14,282 bases of DNA from Candidatus Poribacteria bacterium (lineage in GTDB: Bacteria; Poribacteria; WGA-4E; PCPOR2b): NCBI GenBank assembly GCA_027296925.1, contig JAPUIP010000574.1, positions 1 through 14,282 on the forward strand. The letters are read 5' to 3'. A program made the position numbers and the translations under genes. The notes beneath the pieces were generated by a model. It was not told where the DNA came from. It saw nothing but the letters and a program-made list of their open reading frames with translations, and searched no databases. Of this stretch, positions 6,920 through 13,180 are shown piece by piece. Each line of letters begins with the position of its first letter. The stretch's first letter is position 1.

Positions 6920-7840
6920 CTAATTACCTGTCGAGGCCGTGGGCTCATCTCCCCACGCTTCCCCACGGGGCACCCACAACCATTGTCCTTCGATGATCCG
7001 ATCTCGATCGAAATAGTAATCGTCTTGATTGGCTTCAACTAACCGTGGCCACAGCTTGGCGTTGTCATACACCTCTGGACGCGCAGCGATGATCGGGAGT
7101 GTGTCGCCTTTACGCACGCGGTACCGGCTGACTTTCTCCAGAGACGTGATGGTAAAGCTGAAACTGTGAGCGGAAGCCAATGCGTTGCCGGTGGTGTCTT
7201 GAACACCGGATACGCTAACCGTATATTTGCGCCCCGATCCCATCGGCTGATCCGAAGTGAATGTCACTGTATTTCCAGAGCCGCCAACGCTGCCGGAGAC
7301 CGCACCCGATTCCTGGCTTACCGGACCCGGGGTTGACTCGACCTGAACCGTTACAGAACCCGTTCCACTGTTGACGCTCTCGCTGAAAGTAATCGAGACA
7401 GAATTCATCACATTGAGGGAGTCCTCATAGTCAGAGATGTTTGTTCCATCCGCTGGGCTTGTCCCCGTGACTGTTGGCGGTGTTGCGTCGGTATAAGTGA
7501 ATTTCTGTCCGAGTGTGGCCGGAGCATCTGGTTTCCCGTTGTTGGTTACTACAACCGAAACCGATTGTCCCGCCGTTCCTGGCGGTGTTACCGCGGTGAT
7601 CTCGGTTTTACTTGGGACATTGACACCGGTAGCGTTTTTACCACCGACTGTCACCGTAACGCCCTTTTTCATATTAAACTTGTCGCCTGTAATTCGGATA
7701 GACGTCTCACCGGTTTCGGGACCCTCCGTTGGGCTGAGACTCGCGGTTTCGGGAGCGGGATTACAGCCTCCACATCCAGCTATCCAGGCGAATACAAATC
7801 CCAGTGCAACAACTATTGCGATGTTTCTGAGTTTCCTCAT
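6920..7840 (-). CDS. Lipoprotein with TIG (IPT), SbsA Ig-like and LysM domains
   Basis: The 306-residue protein begins with a lipoprotein signal ending IAGC (Cys23). Then come an IPT/TIG immunoglobulin-like domain (about 30-118: LSPTEGPETGETSIRITGDK, TAVTPPGTAGQSVSVVVTNN), an SbsA-type Big_5 domain (about 120-233: PPTVTGTSPADGTNI, VSITFSESVN, GRKYTVSVSGVQDTTGNALA), and a C-terminal LysM-like domain (about 239-293: YRVRKGDTLPIIAA, IIEGQWLWVP). LysM binds peptidoglycan. Ig-like modules usually act as spacers or adhesion units. A structural tether or adhesion role between membrane and wall is inferred, not shown. AGGAG is 9 nt before ATG 7840. A consensus promoter at 7916-7944 drives it, and a downstream lipoprotein gene is probably co-transcribed. 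Domain calls are firm, the biological role is not. Confidence 0.88.
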   Translation of the reverse strand: MRKLRNIAIVVALGFVFAWIAGCGGCNPAPETASLSPTEGPETGETSIRITGDKFNMKKGVTVTVGGKNATGVNVPSKTEITAVTPPGTAGQSVSVVVTNNGKPDAPATLGQKFTYTDATPPTVTGTSPADGTNISDYEDSLNVMNSVSITFSESVNSGTGSVTVQVESTPGPVSQESGAVSGSVGGSGNTVTFTSDQPMGSGRKYTVSVSGVQDTTGNALASAHSFSFTITSLEKVSRYRVRKGDTLPIIAARPEVYDNAKLWPRLVEANQDDYYFDRDRIIEGQWLWVPRGEAWGDEPTASTGN

Positions 7841-7915
7841 TCGGCTTCTCCTAAAAATATTTAAGATTCAAAGTCGCTTGACACAAACGGATCCATTGGC
7901 TTAACGATTGTCTCT

Positions 7916-7944
7916 AGTATACAGGTTAACGCAGGGTTTGTCAA
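7916..7944 (-). promoter_or_regulatory. Consensus sigma70-type promoter of the LysM lipoprotein operon
   Basis: On the minus strand TTGACA (7944-7939) is separated by exactly 17 bp from TATACT (7921-7916), a perfect -35 and a 5/6 -10 box. Transcription would start near 7909, giving a leader of about 70 nt before ATG 7840. Confidence 0.82.
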
Positions 7945-7951
7945 CACTTTT

Positions 7952-7963
7952 TACCTCATACTT
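7952..7963 (+). repeat. Left copy of the 12-bp direct repeat flanking the MITE-like element
   Basis: TACCTCATACTT here is identical to 8102-8113 and abuts the left end of the inverted-repeat element. It is a likely target-site duplication, although 12 bp is longer than most MITE duplications. Confidence 0.65.
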
Positions 7964-7964
7964 A

Positions 7965-8101
7965 GGGGCATTTAATTATCGAGATTCTTCACTGCGTTCA
8001 GAATGACAAATCCTGTCATCTTGAGTGGGAGTCGAGCCCGGAGACGAGTAAAAGATCTCAAATCCCGAATTTCATCGATTTTACGAATAATTAAACAGCC
8101 C
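7965..8101. mobile_element. MITE-like element with terminal inverted repeats
   Basis: This non-coding element of about 137 bp has ends GGGGCATTTAATTAT (7965-7979) and, inverted, GGGCTGTTTAATTAT (8101-8087), matching at 12 of 15 positions. Inside is a second imperfect dyad: GAGATTCTTCACT...CAGAATGACA on the left (7981-8008) and, inverted on the right, GAGATCTTTTACTC...CTCAAGATGACA (8059-8014). The element is flanked exactly by a 12-bp direct repeat, TACCTCATACTT, which looks like a target duplication. It has no open frame, so it would need a transposase from elsewhere. The structure is directly visible; assignment to a transposon family is not possible from the sequence alone. Confidence 0.68.
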
Positions 8102-8113
8102 TACCTCATACTT
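8102..8113 (+). repeat. Right copy of the 12-bp direct repeat flanking the MITE-like element
   Basis: TACCTCATACTT is identical to 7952-7963 and begins immediately after the right inverted-repeat end at 8101. Confidence 0.65.
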
Positions 8114-8163
8114 GGACTGCGAACCAATCGATGGTATGAAAGTGCATAACATCACCGACTGTA

Positions 8164-8219
8164 GGCGCAGACCTGCGTGTCTGCCCGCGCCGGAGTCGCG
8201 CACAAAGATGCGGGGCTCC
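8164..8219. repeat. Pair of adjacent REP-like hairpins
   Basis: Two GC-rich stem-loops lie back to back. The first (8164-8191) has outer arms GGCGC/GCGCC and an inner CAGAC/GTCTG stem with a 6-nt loop. The second (8192-8219) pairs GGAGTCGCGC with GCGGGGCTCC (one mismatch, one GU) around an 8-nt loop. No T-run follows on either strand, so they are not classical terminators. Their position 11 nt past the sppA stop suits intergenic repetitive palindromes that can protect a transcript 3' end. Confidence 0.5.
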
Positions 8220-8229
8220 AACCGTGATA

Positions 8230-10575
8230 TCAATCCCCCACATGCACATCATACGGCATCACCAAAAAGGTGCGGTGTCTGAAGAGGGCATCCACAAGCG
8301 TCGGAGGCTTCCAACCCGTTGGGGAAATGATCGAACCCGCCGTGCGGAAGGCATTCAGCCATTGTTCCCACAAGCTCTGCTTCGGAAGCCGAACAAGCTG
8401 GACCTCCTTGTTTTCCAAGCCTGCTTTCTTACGGGCAATTGAGAGAGCAAGGTCGAGTCCGCCGAGTTGGTCAACCAATCCAATCTCCTTCGCTTGGTTT
8501 CCCGTCCAGATCCGCCCTCTGCCGATTTGATCGACCGCCTCCTTTGTCATACCACGCCCATCGGCTACTTTGCTGATAAAATCGTCGTAGATCTCTTGGA
8601 TCTGGTTTAGAACAATCTCGCGTTCTTCGGGCGGATAATCGCCGTAATCGGAATAAAAGTCGGCATGCCGCCCGCGTTTGATAATCTCCTTGTGCACCCC
8701 AATCTTGTCGTAAAGCCCCTTGAGGCTATATTTACCGGCAATCACGCCGATCGAGCCGGTGATGGTGCCGGGCTCGGCAACAATCACCTCCGCCGGAACG
8801 GCGATACAGTATCCGCCGGATGCGGCGACATCTCCCATCGAAACGACCAGCGGCTTGACCTTTTTGAGCAGCATCAATTCACGCCAGATCGTGTCGGCGG
8901 CGATGACCAACCCGCCGCCGCTATCGATGCGCAGCACGACTGCCTTGACAGACGGGTCTTTACGGACAACTCGGATGGCGCGAGCGATGGTGGCAGACCC
9001 CATTGTGCGTGTCCCCGTCAATGGATCGGTAAAACTTTCGCCCGTCACCATCATTCCCTTCGCTTCGACGATAGCAATTTTCGGGAGCGGCACCTCCCAA
9101 TCGTATTCGTACCGATCGGTTTTCAGATACGTCCCCGCTTTTACCAGTCGATGATTTTTTCCAGTAAGATCTTTGGCAATCTCCTTCAGCTCATCGCGGT
9201 AGGCAAATCGATCAACGAGTCCGTGTTCCAACGCCTGTTTCGCCGTGAATGGGCCTTGATCGATCAGGCGCTTCACATGGTCTTGCGTCCAACCACGCCC
9301 TTCAGCGATAGCGTGAGTAATTTGGTCGTAAAGATCATCGAGGATCGCGTTTTGCACTTCACGGTGGGCCTCCGACATATTATCGCGGGTGAAGAGATCG
9401 GATGCGGATTTATATTCACCGACATGCTCGAGATCTGCCCGGATGCCGAGTTTGTCTAGCACGCCTTTGTAGAACGAGACCTCGGAACGCAACCCGATCA
9501 AGCGCACCTCCCCAGATGGATGGAGCACAATTTGATCGCACACCGATGCCAGCATGTAGTTGCCAGTCGAGCAATTGTTCATATACGCGATGAGCTTCTT
9601 GCCACTGGACTTGAAATCCAAAAGCGTCTTACGCATCTCCTGTATACGACCAATGCCAGGGCCGCCCGTGCCGAGCCGTATCAGCGCCCCCGCTACCTCC
9701 GAATCGCGTTTGGCAACTTTAAGGGTTTTTTCGATTTGATGCCGACGCACATCAAGGAAGAAGTTCCGTCGGATGTGCCGCGTCGTGTGAAGCGCCTTGG
9801 AGAGATAAACATACCCGACGCCATCCCGATGCTCTCGATCATCATCGAAACGGTTATAGGTTCCAAGCCCAAGCTGCCCAATGTTGATGCCAAAGCGCAG
9901 ATCGAAGCTATTACCCTCGTTCAGATTGCCTCGCAACGTCACGCCACGAATAGGACGAATCTCGAGTGCGTAGCTAAAATCCAACCCATCAACATCCTCG
10001 ACTTTGCGCCCATCGATCGAGAAGGTGATCCGTGATGTGCTTGGCCGGATGGCGACTCCAAAATCGTAGGTTCGACCGAGCTTTTCGCCGCGCAAACGGG
10101 GACGGTTGAGATCCCGGGCGACTGCGCCCACCGACAGGTATCGACGCCGAAACATCAATCCCAATGACCACGACGAAAACTTATCGTAATCTTCGTCATC
10201 AGAGTTAATCCAACTGTAGCCGGTTCCCCAATAGAGCGAACTGCCAATACGGTTGCCGCTCGACAGCGTATATCGACTGAAATCGATGTCATCTTCCGCA
10301 TTGGCAAATTCCATACTGAAGCCCATCTTTCCGGCCGATATGAAAAAAGCATCATCATCGCCCAAATCGCTTTCGTAGGTGCGGAGGTAGTAAAGGTTGA
10401 GGCCGCGACGGGCGCCCAGTCCGGCTGGATTAAAAAAGGTGGCAAGCGCGTCATCACTAACGCCAACGGAGTGAGAAGGCAGGAGGGTATTGACTTTGGG
10501 TGAATCGGCGACAGCAAGTTGGGAAACAATCAGAACCGCGAGAATCGTATAGAGAAAAGTGTGCGTTTTATCCAA
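8230..10575 (-). CDS. sppA: Signal peptide peptidase SppA (S49) with N-terminal outer-membrane barrel-like domain
   Basis: SppA degrades cleaved signal peptides with a Ser/Lys dyad. The 781-residue protein has a signal peptide (core LYTILAVLIVSQLAVA). Residues about 35-265 are barrel-like, with DDALATFFNPAGLGARRG (typical of PorV/FadL-like outer-membrane proteins) and alternating amphipathic strands. Two S49 repeats follow. The first supplies the Lys in HVGEYKSASDLFTRDNMS (Lys389). The second has AVVLRIDSGGGLVIAAD and MGDVAASGGY with nucleophile Ser586, then AEPGTITGSIGV. The two-repeat layout matches the 67K E. coli-type enzyme, which is about 618 residues with no barrel. RIDSGGG replaces the usual RINSPGG. 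I chose TTG 10575, with AAGAGG 6 nt upstream; a TTG at 10608 has no ribosome site and no ATG fits. The gene is divergent from vapBC. Confidence 0.9.
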   Translation of the reverse strand: MDKTHTFLYTILAVLIVSQLAVADSPKVNTLLPSHSVGVSDDALATFFNPAGLGARRGLNLYYLRTYESDLGDDDAFFISAGKMGFSMEFANAEDDIDFSRYTLSSGNRIGSSLYWGTGYSWINSDDEDYDKFSSWSLGLMFRRRYLSVGAVARDLNRPRLRGEKLGRTYDFGVAIRPSTSRITFSIDGRKVEDVDGLDFSYALEIRPIRGVTLRGNLNEGNSFDLRFGINIGQLGLGTYNRFDDDREHRDGVGYVYLSKALHTTRHIRRNFFLDVRRHQIEKTLKVAKRDSEVAGALIRLGTGGPGIGRIQEMRKTLLDFKSSGKKLIAYMNNCSTGNYMLASVCDQIVLHPSGEVRLIGLRSEVSFYKGVLDKLGIRADLEHVGEYKSASDLFTRDNMSEAHREVQNAILDDLYDQITHAIAEGRGWTQDHVKRLIDQGPFTAKQALEHGLVDRFAYRDELKEIAKDLTGKNHRLVKAGTYLKTDRYEYDWEVPLPKIAIVEAKGMMVTGESFTDPLTGTRTMGSATIARAIRVVRKDPSVKAVVLRIDSGGGLVIAADTIWRELMLLKKVKPLVVSMGDVAASGGYCIAVPAEVIVAEPGTITGSIGVIAGKYSLKGLYDKIGVHKEIIKRGRHADFYSDYGDYPPEEREIVLNQIQEIYDDFISKVADGRGMTKEAVDQIGRGRIWTGNQAKEIGLVDQLGGLDLALSIARKKAGLENKEVQLVRLPKQSLWEQWLNAFRTAGSIISPTGWKPPTLVDALFRHRTFLVMPYDVHVGD

Positions 10576-10624
10576 GTGAAACCTCTTTATGACAGGATTG
10601 GGAGACAATGAAAAAATTCGGCTG

Positions 10625-10654
10625 TTGACATGCCGCCAATTCCAATGTTATAAA
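10625..10654 (+). promoter_or_regulatory. Sigma70-type promoter of the toxin-antitoxin operon
   Basis: TTGACA (10625-10630) is a perfect -35. It is followed after 18 bp by TATAAA (10649-10654), or after 17 bp by TTATAA (10648-10653). Transcription would start near 10661, at the left edge of the dyad. Confidence 0.78.
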
Positions 10655-10660
10655 ATGGGA

Positions 10661-10723
10661 GTGAAATTCAGGGGTTTTTCAAAACGGTCGATTTCAACGA
10701 TTTTGAAAAATGCCGAAATTCAC
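10661..10723. promoter_or_regulatory. Dyad over the transcription start, probable antitoxin operator
   Basis: A perfect 10-bp inverted repeat, TTTTTCAAAA (10675-10684) and TTTTGAAAAA (10701-10710), lies inside a second, imperfect pair, GTGAAATTC (10661-10669) and GAAATTCAC (10715-10723), with nearly the same centre near 10692. VapB-type antitoxins repress their own operon by binding such dyads, so autoregulation is inferred. In RNA the inner arms could also form an A/U-rich leader hairpin. Confidence 0.6.
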
Positions 10724-10751
10724 GGCGTTGAAACAGAAGGGAGTATCAACC

Positions 10752-11000
10752 ATGATTAACGCGAAAGTCGCGAAGAAACCGTTTATTGAGATCCCCGAAT
10801 ACATCTACGATTCGCTTGGCATCAAAGAAGGGGATTCCATTCAGATTCAGATTCTGGCCGCCAAAAAGCAGTTATCCAAAGAAGAAAAACTGAAACTACT
10901 AAAACAGGCACAGGGAATTTGGGCGGATGATGAAAAGATTGACGAAGCCTTGAGGTATCTTGGGCGAGATCGGGGACAAGAATGGGACAAAGAATATTGA
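10752..11000 (+). CDS. AbrB/SpoVT-type antitoxin (VapB-like)
   Basis: This 82-residue protein is the antitoxin partner of the PIN toxin that follows. Residues 1-35 (INAKVAKKPFIEIPEYIYDS, LGIKEGDSIQIQI) form a swapped-hairpin AbrB domain, which binds DNA as a dimer. The charged remainder (KEEKLKLLKQ, then IDEALRYLGR and DRGQEWDKEY) is the usual toxin-neutralising tail. I chose ATG 10752, which has AAGGGAG about 8 nt upstream and starts at the domain edge, over ATG 10710 inside the dyad. The stop overlaps the toxin start by 19 nt, indicating translational coupling. It probably represses its own promoter at 10625-10654 through the dyad beside it. Context and fold agree well; the exact antitoxin subfamily is less sure. 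Confidence 0.85.
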   Translation: MINAKVAKKPFIEIPEYIYDSLGIKEGDSIQIQILAAKKQLSKEEKLKLLKQAQGIWADDEKIDEALRYLGRDRGQEWDKEY

Positions 11001-11377
11001 TCGAAACAACGGTGATTATCAGATATCTGCGAACGCCCCGCAGATTGAATACTGCCCTGGCAAAAGCACTTGCAACATATCACCAATGTTTTTTGAGCAC
11101 GATAATGGTCTATGAGGTTGAGTTTGGGGCAGCCAGGGCAGGAAGAACGTCAGACCTTTCTACCGTACTGCCTTACGTGGAAGTTCTGGAAATCGACCAG
11201 CGGAGTGCAGAACAAGCCGCTCAACTTCATTCCCTTTTAATCTCGCGTAATCAAGACATCGGCATCAAGGACGTTTTCATCGCGGCGACCTGTCTCGTCC
11301 ACACGCTCCCCATCTTAACGTACAACATGGATCACTTTTCGCGTGTGCCGGGCTTGCAAGTGATACCTCCGTCTTAA
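10982..11377 (+). CDS. PIN-domain ribonuclease toxin (VapC-like)
   Basis: The 131-residue protein is a PIN-domain endoribonuclease, the toxin half of a type II VapBC pair; family members cut tRNA or rRNA. The N-terminal strand is RILIETTVIIRYLR. The Mg-binding acidic residues would be Glu8 (most PIN proteins have Asp, as in LIDTNVLI), Glu45 in VYEVEFGAAR and Asp97 in IKDVFIAAT, with the last site in LTYNMDHFSRVPGL (Asn115 or Asp117). The Asp-to-Glu change at the first position keeps the charge and may or may not keep activity. Length is normal. Start ATG 10982 overlaps the antitoxin end by 19 nt. Its stop overlaps the stop of the convergent SDR gene at 11374-11377. Confidence 0.88.
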   Translation: MGQRILIETTVIIRYLRTPRRLNTALAKALATYHQCFLSTIMVYEVEFGAARAGRTSDLSTVLPYVEVLEIDQRSAEQAAQLHSLLISRNQDIGIKDVFIAATCLVHTLPILTYNMDHFSRVPGLQVIPPS

Positions 11378-12150
11378 GTATTTCCATGCGCCAGAAATCC
11401 ACCGTCCACCGTCAGGCACGTACCATTGACATAATCCCCCATCGGCGAGCACAGGAACACGACCGCTTGGGCGATGTCATTCGGCACGCCAATCCGACGA
11501 CTCGGAATCGATGCAACCGCACTGTCACCGTAGCCGCGTTGCGCGCGTTCACCTTCTCGCTCCGGGGGCAACTCCCGGCTATCGATCCACCCCGGCGCAA
11601 TCGCATTCGCGGTGATGCCTTGACCAGCTAAATCGCGTGCCATGCTCATCGTCAAGCGAATTACCCCCGCCTTTGCAACACCGTAAGCGGTATCGGTTTC
11701 CCAAACGCGCGTGGCATGAACAGATGAGATGCTGACAATCCGCCCACCTGACTTTTGCTCAATCATCTCCTTCGCCGCCCGTTGGCTGCATAGAAAATAT
11801 CCCTTCAAGCTCACCTCCATCGTCCGATCCCAGACGTCTTCGGTGATTTCCAGAAACGGCATATTCTCGGACCAGTACGGATTATTCACCAGAATATCAA
11901 TACGACCATGTTCACTGAGGAACGTATCAAACAAGGCATTCACCTGATCGCTTCGACTGATGTCTGCAACGGTGAAGGTGCACTTGCGTCCAGTTTCGGC
12001 AACAAGCGCCAGTGTTCGATCGGCGGATTCATCGTGTTCGATGTCGTTGAGTCCGACATCACATCCCTGCTGTGCCAGTGCCAGAGCAATGCCCCTCCCG
12101 ATGCCACGTCGTGAGCCAGTAATAAGTGCTTTTTTACCTTCTAACAGCAT
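11374..12150 (-). CDS. Short-chain dehydrogenase/reductase (FabG-like SDR)
   Basis: This 258-residue classical SDR is a cytosolic NAD(P)H-dependent oxidoreductase; its substrate is not deducible. Motifs in order: cofactor loop ITGSRRGIGRG (10-20), VADIS (61-65), LVNNPYW in place of NNAG (88-93), catalytic SISSVHA with Ser143, YGVAK with Tyr156 and Lys160, then NAIAPGWID (182-190), and the C-terminal GTCLTVDGGF typical of FabG-like members. The usual tetrad Asn in 'V-N-L-x-G' is Ser114 (EVSLKGYFLC), a notable change. Arg at the GSRRG loop may favour NADPH. AGGAG lies 8 nt before ATG 12150. It converges on vapC. The TPR lipoprotein gene ends 77 nt upstream on the same strand, so co-transcription is possible. 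Confidence 0.93.
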   Translation of the reverse strand: MLLEGKKALITGSRRGIGRGIALALAQQGCDVGLNDIEHDESADRTLALVAETGRKCTFTVADISRSDQVNALFDTFLSEHGRIDILVNNPYWSENMPFLEITEDVWDRTMEVSLKGYFLCSQRAAKEMIEQKSGGRIVSISSVHATRVWETDTAYGVAKAGVIRLTMSMARDLAGQGITANAIAPGWIDSRELPPEREGERAQRGYGDSAVASIPSRRIGVPNDIAQAVVFLCSPMGDYVNGTCLTVDGGFLAHGNT

Positions 12151-12226
12151 GTTGATTTCTCCTAGAATTATGGATACAAATTGTCATTCTGTATCCGGGC
12201 GTCACCGTATATTCTGTTTAATTCGC

Positions 12227-12820
12227 CTATTTTAATAACTGTTTCAGGGACAAGGCAGCCGTGTTTTGGGGTTCGATTTTTACGGCGGCATCGATCGACA
12301 AGCTCGCGAGATTCGTCTCGCCAAGATAGTAATAGCAGGCGGCTCGAAGTGCGTAGAGATCTGCGGCAGACTGATAGTCATGGCGAAAAAGGGTTCGGTG
12401 ATCCGCTTTCAGCGCATTATCGATGGCGCGGAGTGCCGTTTGGAAGTCCGATGCTTTTTCACGGCGGAGAAAGAGCGTGTTTGCTAGCCCAATCCACGCA
12501 TCCGCATTGGAAGTGTCTAAGCGAATCGCTTCCTCGAAAGCGCCTTGTGCCTTCGCTATAATTTGTGGGTTCATTGACGATACTCGTGATGCGCTCAGAT
12601 GACTCCAGCCCAAGCCGTTGTGGGCATCCGCAACAGTTGCATCCAGATTGATTGCCCGCTCAAAACTTAGAAGTGCTTTCGAAAAGTCGCCTCCATCATA
12701 AGCGGTCCAGCCCTCCGCTTGCTTTTTTTGGGCGGTGGCAGTATCAAATTCCGCGTCCTCAGAGCAACCAATCAGTGAAGCGAAACAAAGGATTGAAATA
12801 ACGAAGATAAAGCGATTCAT
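12227..12820 (-). CDS. TPR-repeat lipoprotein
   Basis: The 197-residue protein starts with a clear lipoprotein signal (FIFVISILCFASLIGC, Cys19), so it should be lipid-anchored. Tetratricopeptide repeats follow: about 33-66 (AEGWTAYDGGDFSKALLSFE), 67-108 (ADAHNGLGWSHL, with an insert before AQGAFEEAIRLD), 108-142 (ADAWIGLANTLF, AIDNAL) and 152-190 (ALRAACYYYLGETNLASLSI). TPR proteins scaffold protein assembly, often for envelope machines, and no catalytic residues are expected. AAGGAGG sits 9 nt before ATG 12820. It lies upstream of the SDR gene on the same strand with a 76-nt gap, possibly an operon although the functions look unrelated. Family and location are firm, the partner is unknown. 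Confidence 0.88.
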   Translation of the reverse strand: MNRFIFVISILCFASLIGCSEDAEFDTATAQKKQAEGWTAYDGGDFSKALLSFERAINLDATVADAHNGLGWSHLSASRVSSMNPQIIAKAQGAFEEAIRLDTSNADAWIGLANTLFLRREKASDFQTALRAIDNALKADHRTLFRHDYQSAADLYALRAACYYYLGETNLASLSIDAAVKIEPQNTAALSLKQLLK

Positions 12821-13180
12821 CTGCTGAAACCTCCTTAGGGAGTATTATACGCATCTTGTAAACTTTAGAGTAGCACGCTTTGGATTGGGCAGTCAAATGC
12901 GTCTGCTGTGCATTGTATCAAAAACTTGGTGGATTTGCAATGACGTTTCTTCACGAATTTCAGTGACAAATGGTGCGGGGTGTGCTATCATTGCATACAC
13001 TTTGGCGAGTTGTTTTGGGCAAATGGAGGCGGTGGGAATAGTTGGGCTGCGTGTTCCATATTGTGTGAAGAAATGGGTGAATTTTCTCGTTCACGTTGAC
13101 CGGTTTACGGATTGCCTCCTCATTCCCTGCCGACTCCCTTGCCGTATCTTCTCCACTTAGTTTAGAAAGGCAGTCTGTTT
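12821..13180. other. Divergent intergenic region
   Basis: This 360-bp region separates the TPR lipoprotein gene from the M28 peptidase gene. A TATAAT box for the minus strand is at 12844-12849, without a good -35. A plus-strand candidate promoter is listed separately. A 91-codon frame at 12885-13160 resembles nothing and is not called. No repeats are evident. Confidence 0.45.
12963..12991 (+). promoter_or_regulatory. Candidate promoter of the M28 peptidase gene
   Basis: GTGACA (12963-12968) and TATCAT (12986-12991) are spaced 17 bp apart, each matching 5 of 6 consensus bases. The leader to ATG 13181 would be about 180 nt, which is long, so this is only a candidate. Confidence 0.35.

Larger units (their letters stand above)
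10576..10751. other. Divergent control region between sppA and the toxin-antitoxin pair
   Basis: These 176 bp carry the plus-strand vapBC promoter and a large dyad (separate entries). I could not identify a convincing promoter for sppA on the minus strand, which has only a TATAAC-like -10 without a -35. Confidence 0.5.

Noticed and set aside
8665..9459. 264-codon plus-strand frame opposite sppA
   Set aside because: Lies wholly inside the S49 coding region and shows no family features.
10710..10751. Upstream ATG of the antitoxin at 10710
   Set aside because: It sits at the end of the operator dyad without a ribosome site; ATG 10752 has AAGGGAG and begins the AbrB domain.
12844..12849. TATAAT as the promoter of the TPR lipoprotein gene
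   Set aside because: A perfect -10 box, but no -35 at 16-18 bp and no TGn extension, and it lies only 24 nt before the start codon; not called.
12885..13160. 91-codon plus-strand frame ahead of the M28 peptidase
   Set aside because: No ribosome site or recognisable domain, and an odd Cys/Trp-rich composition; probably chance in an intergenic region.
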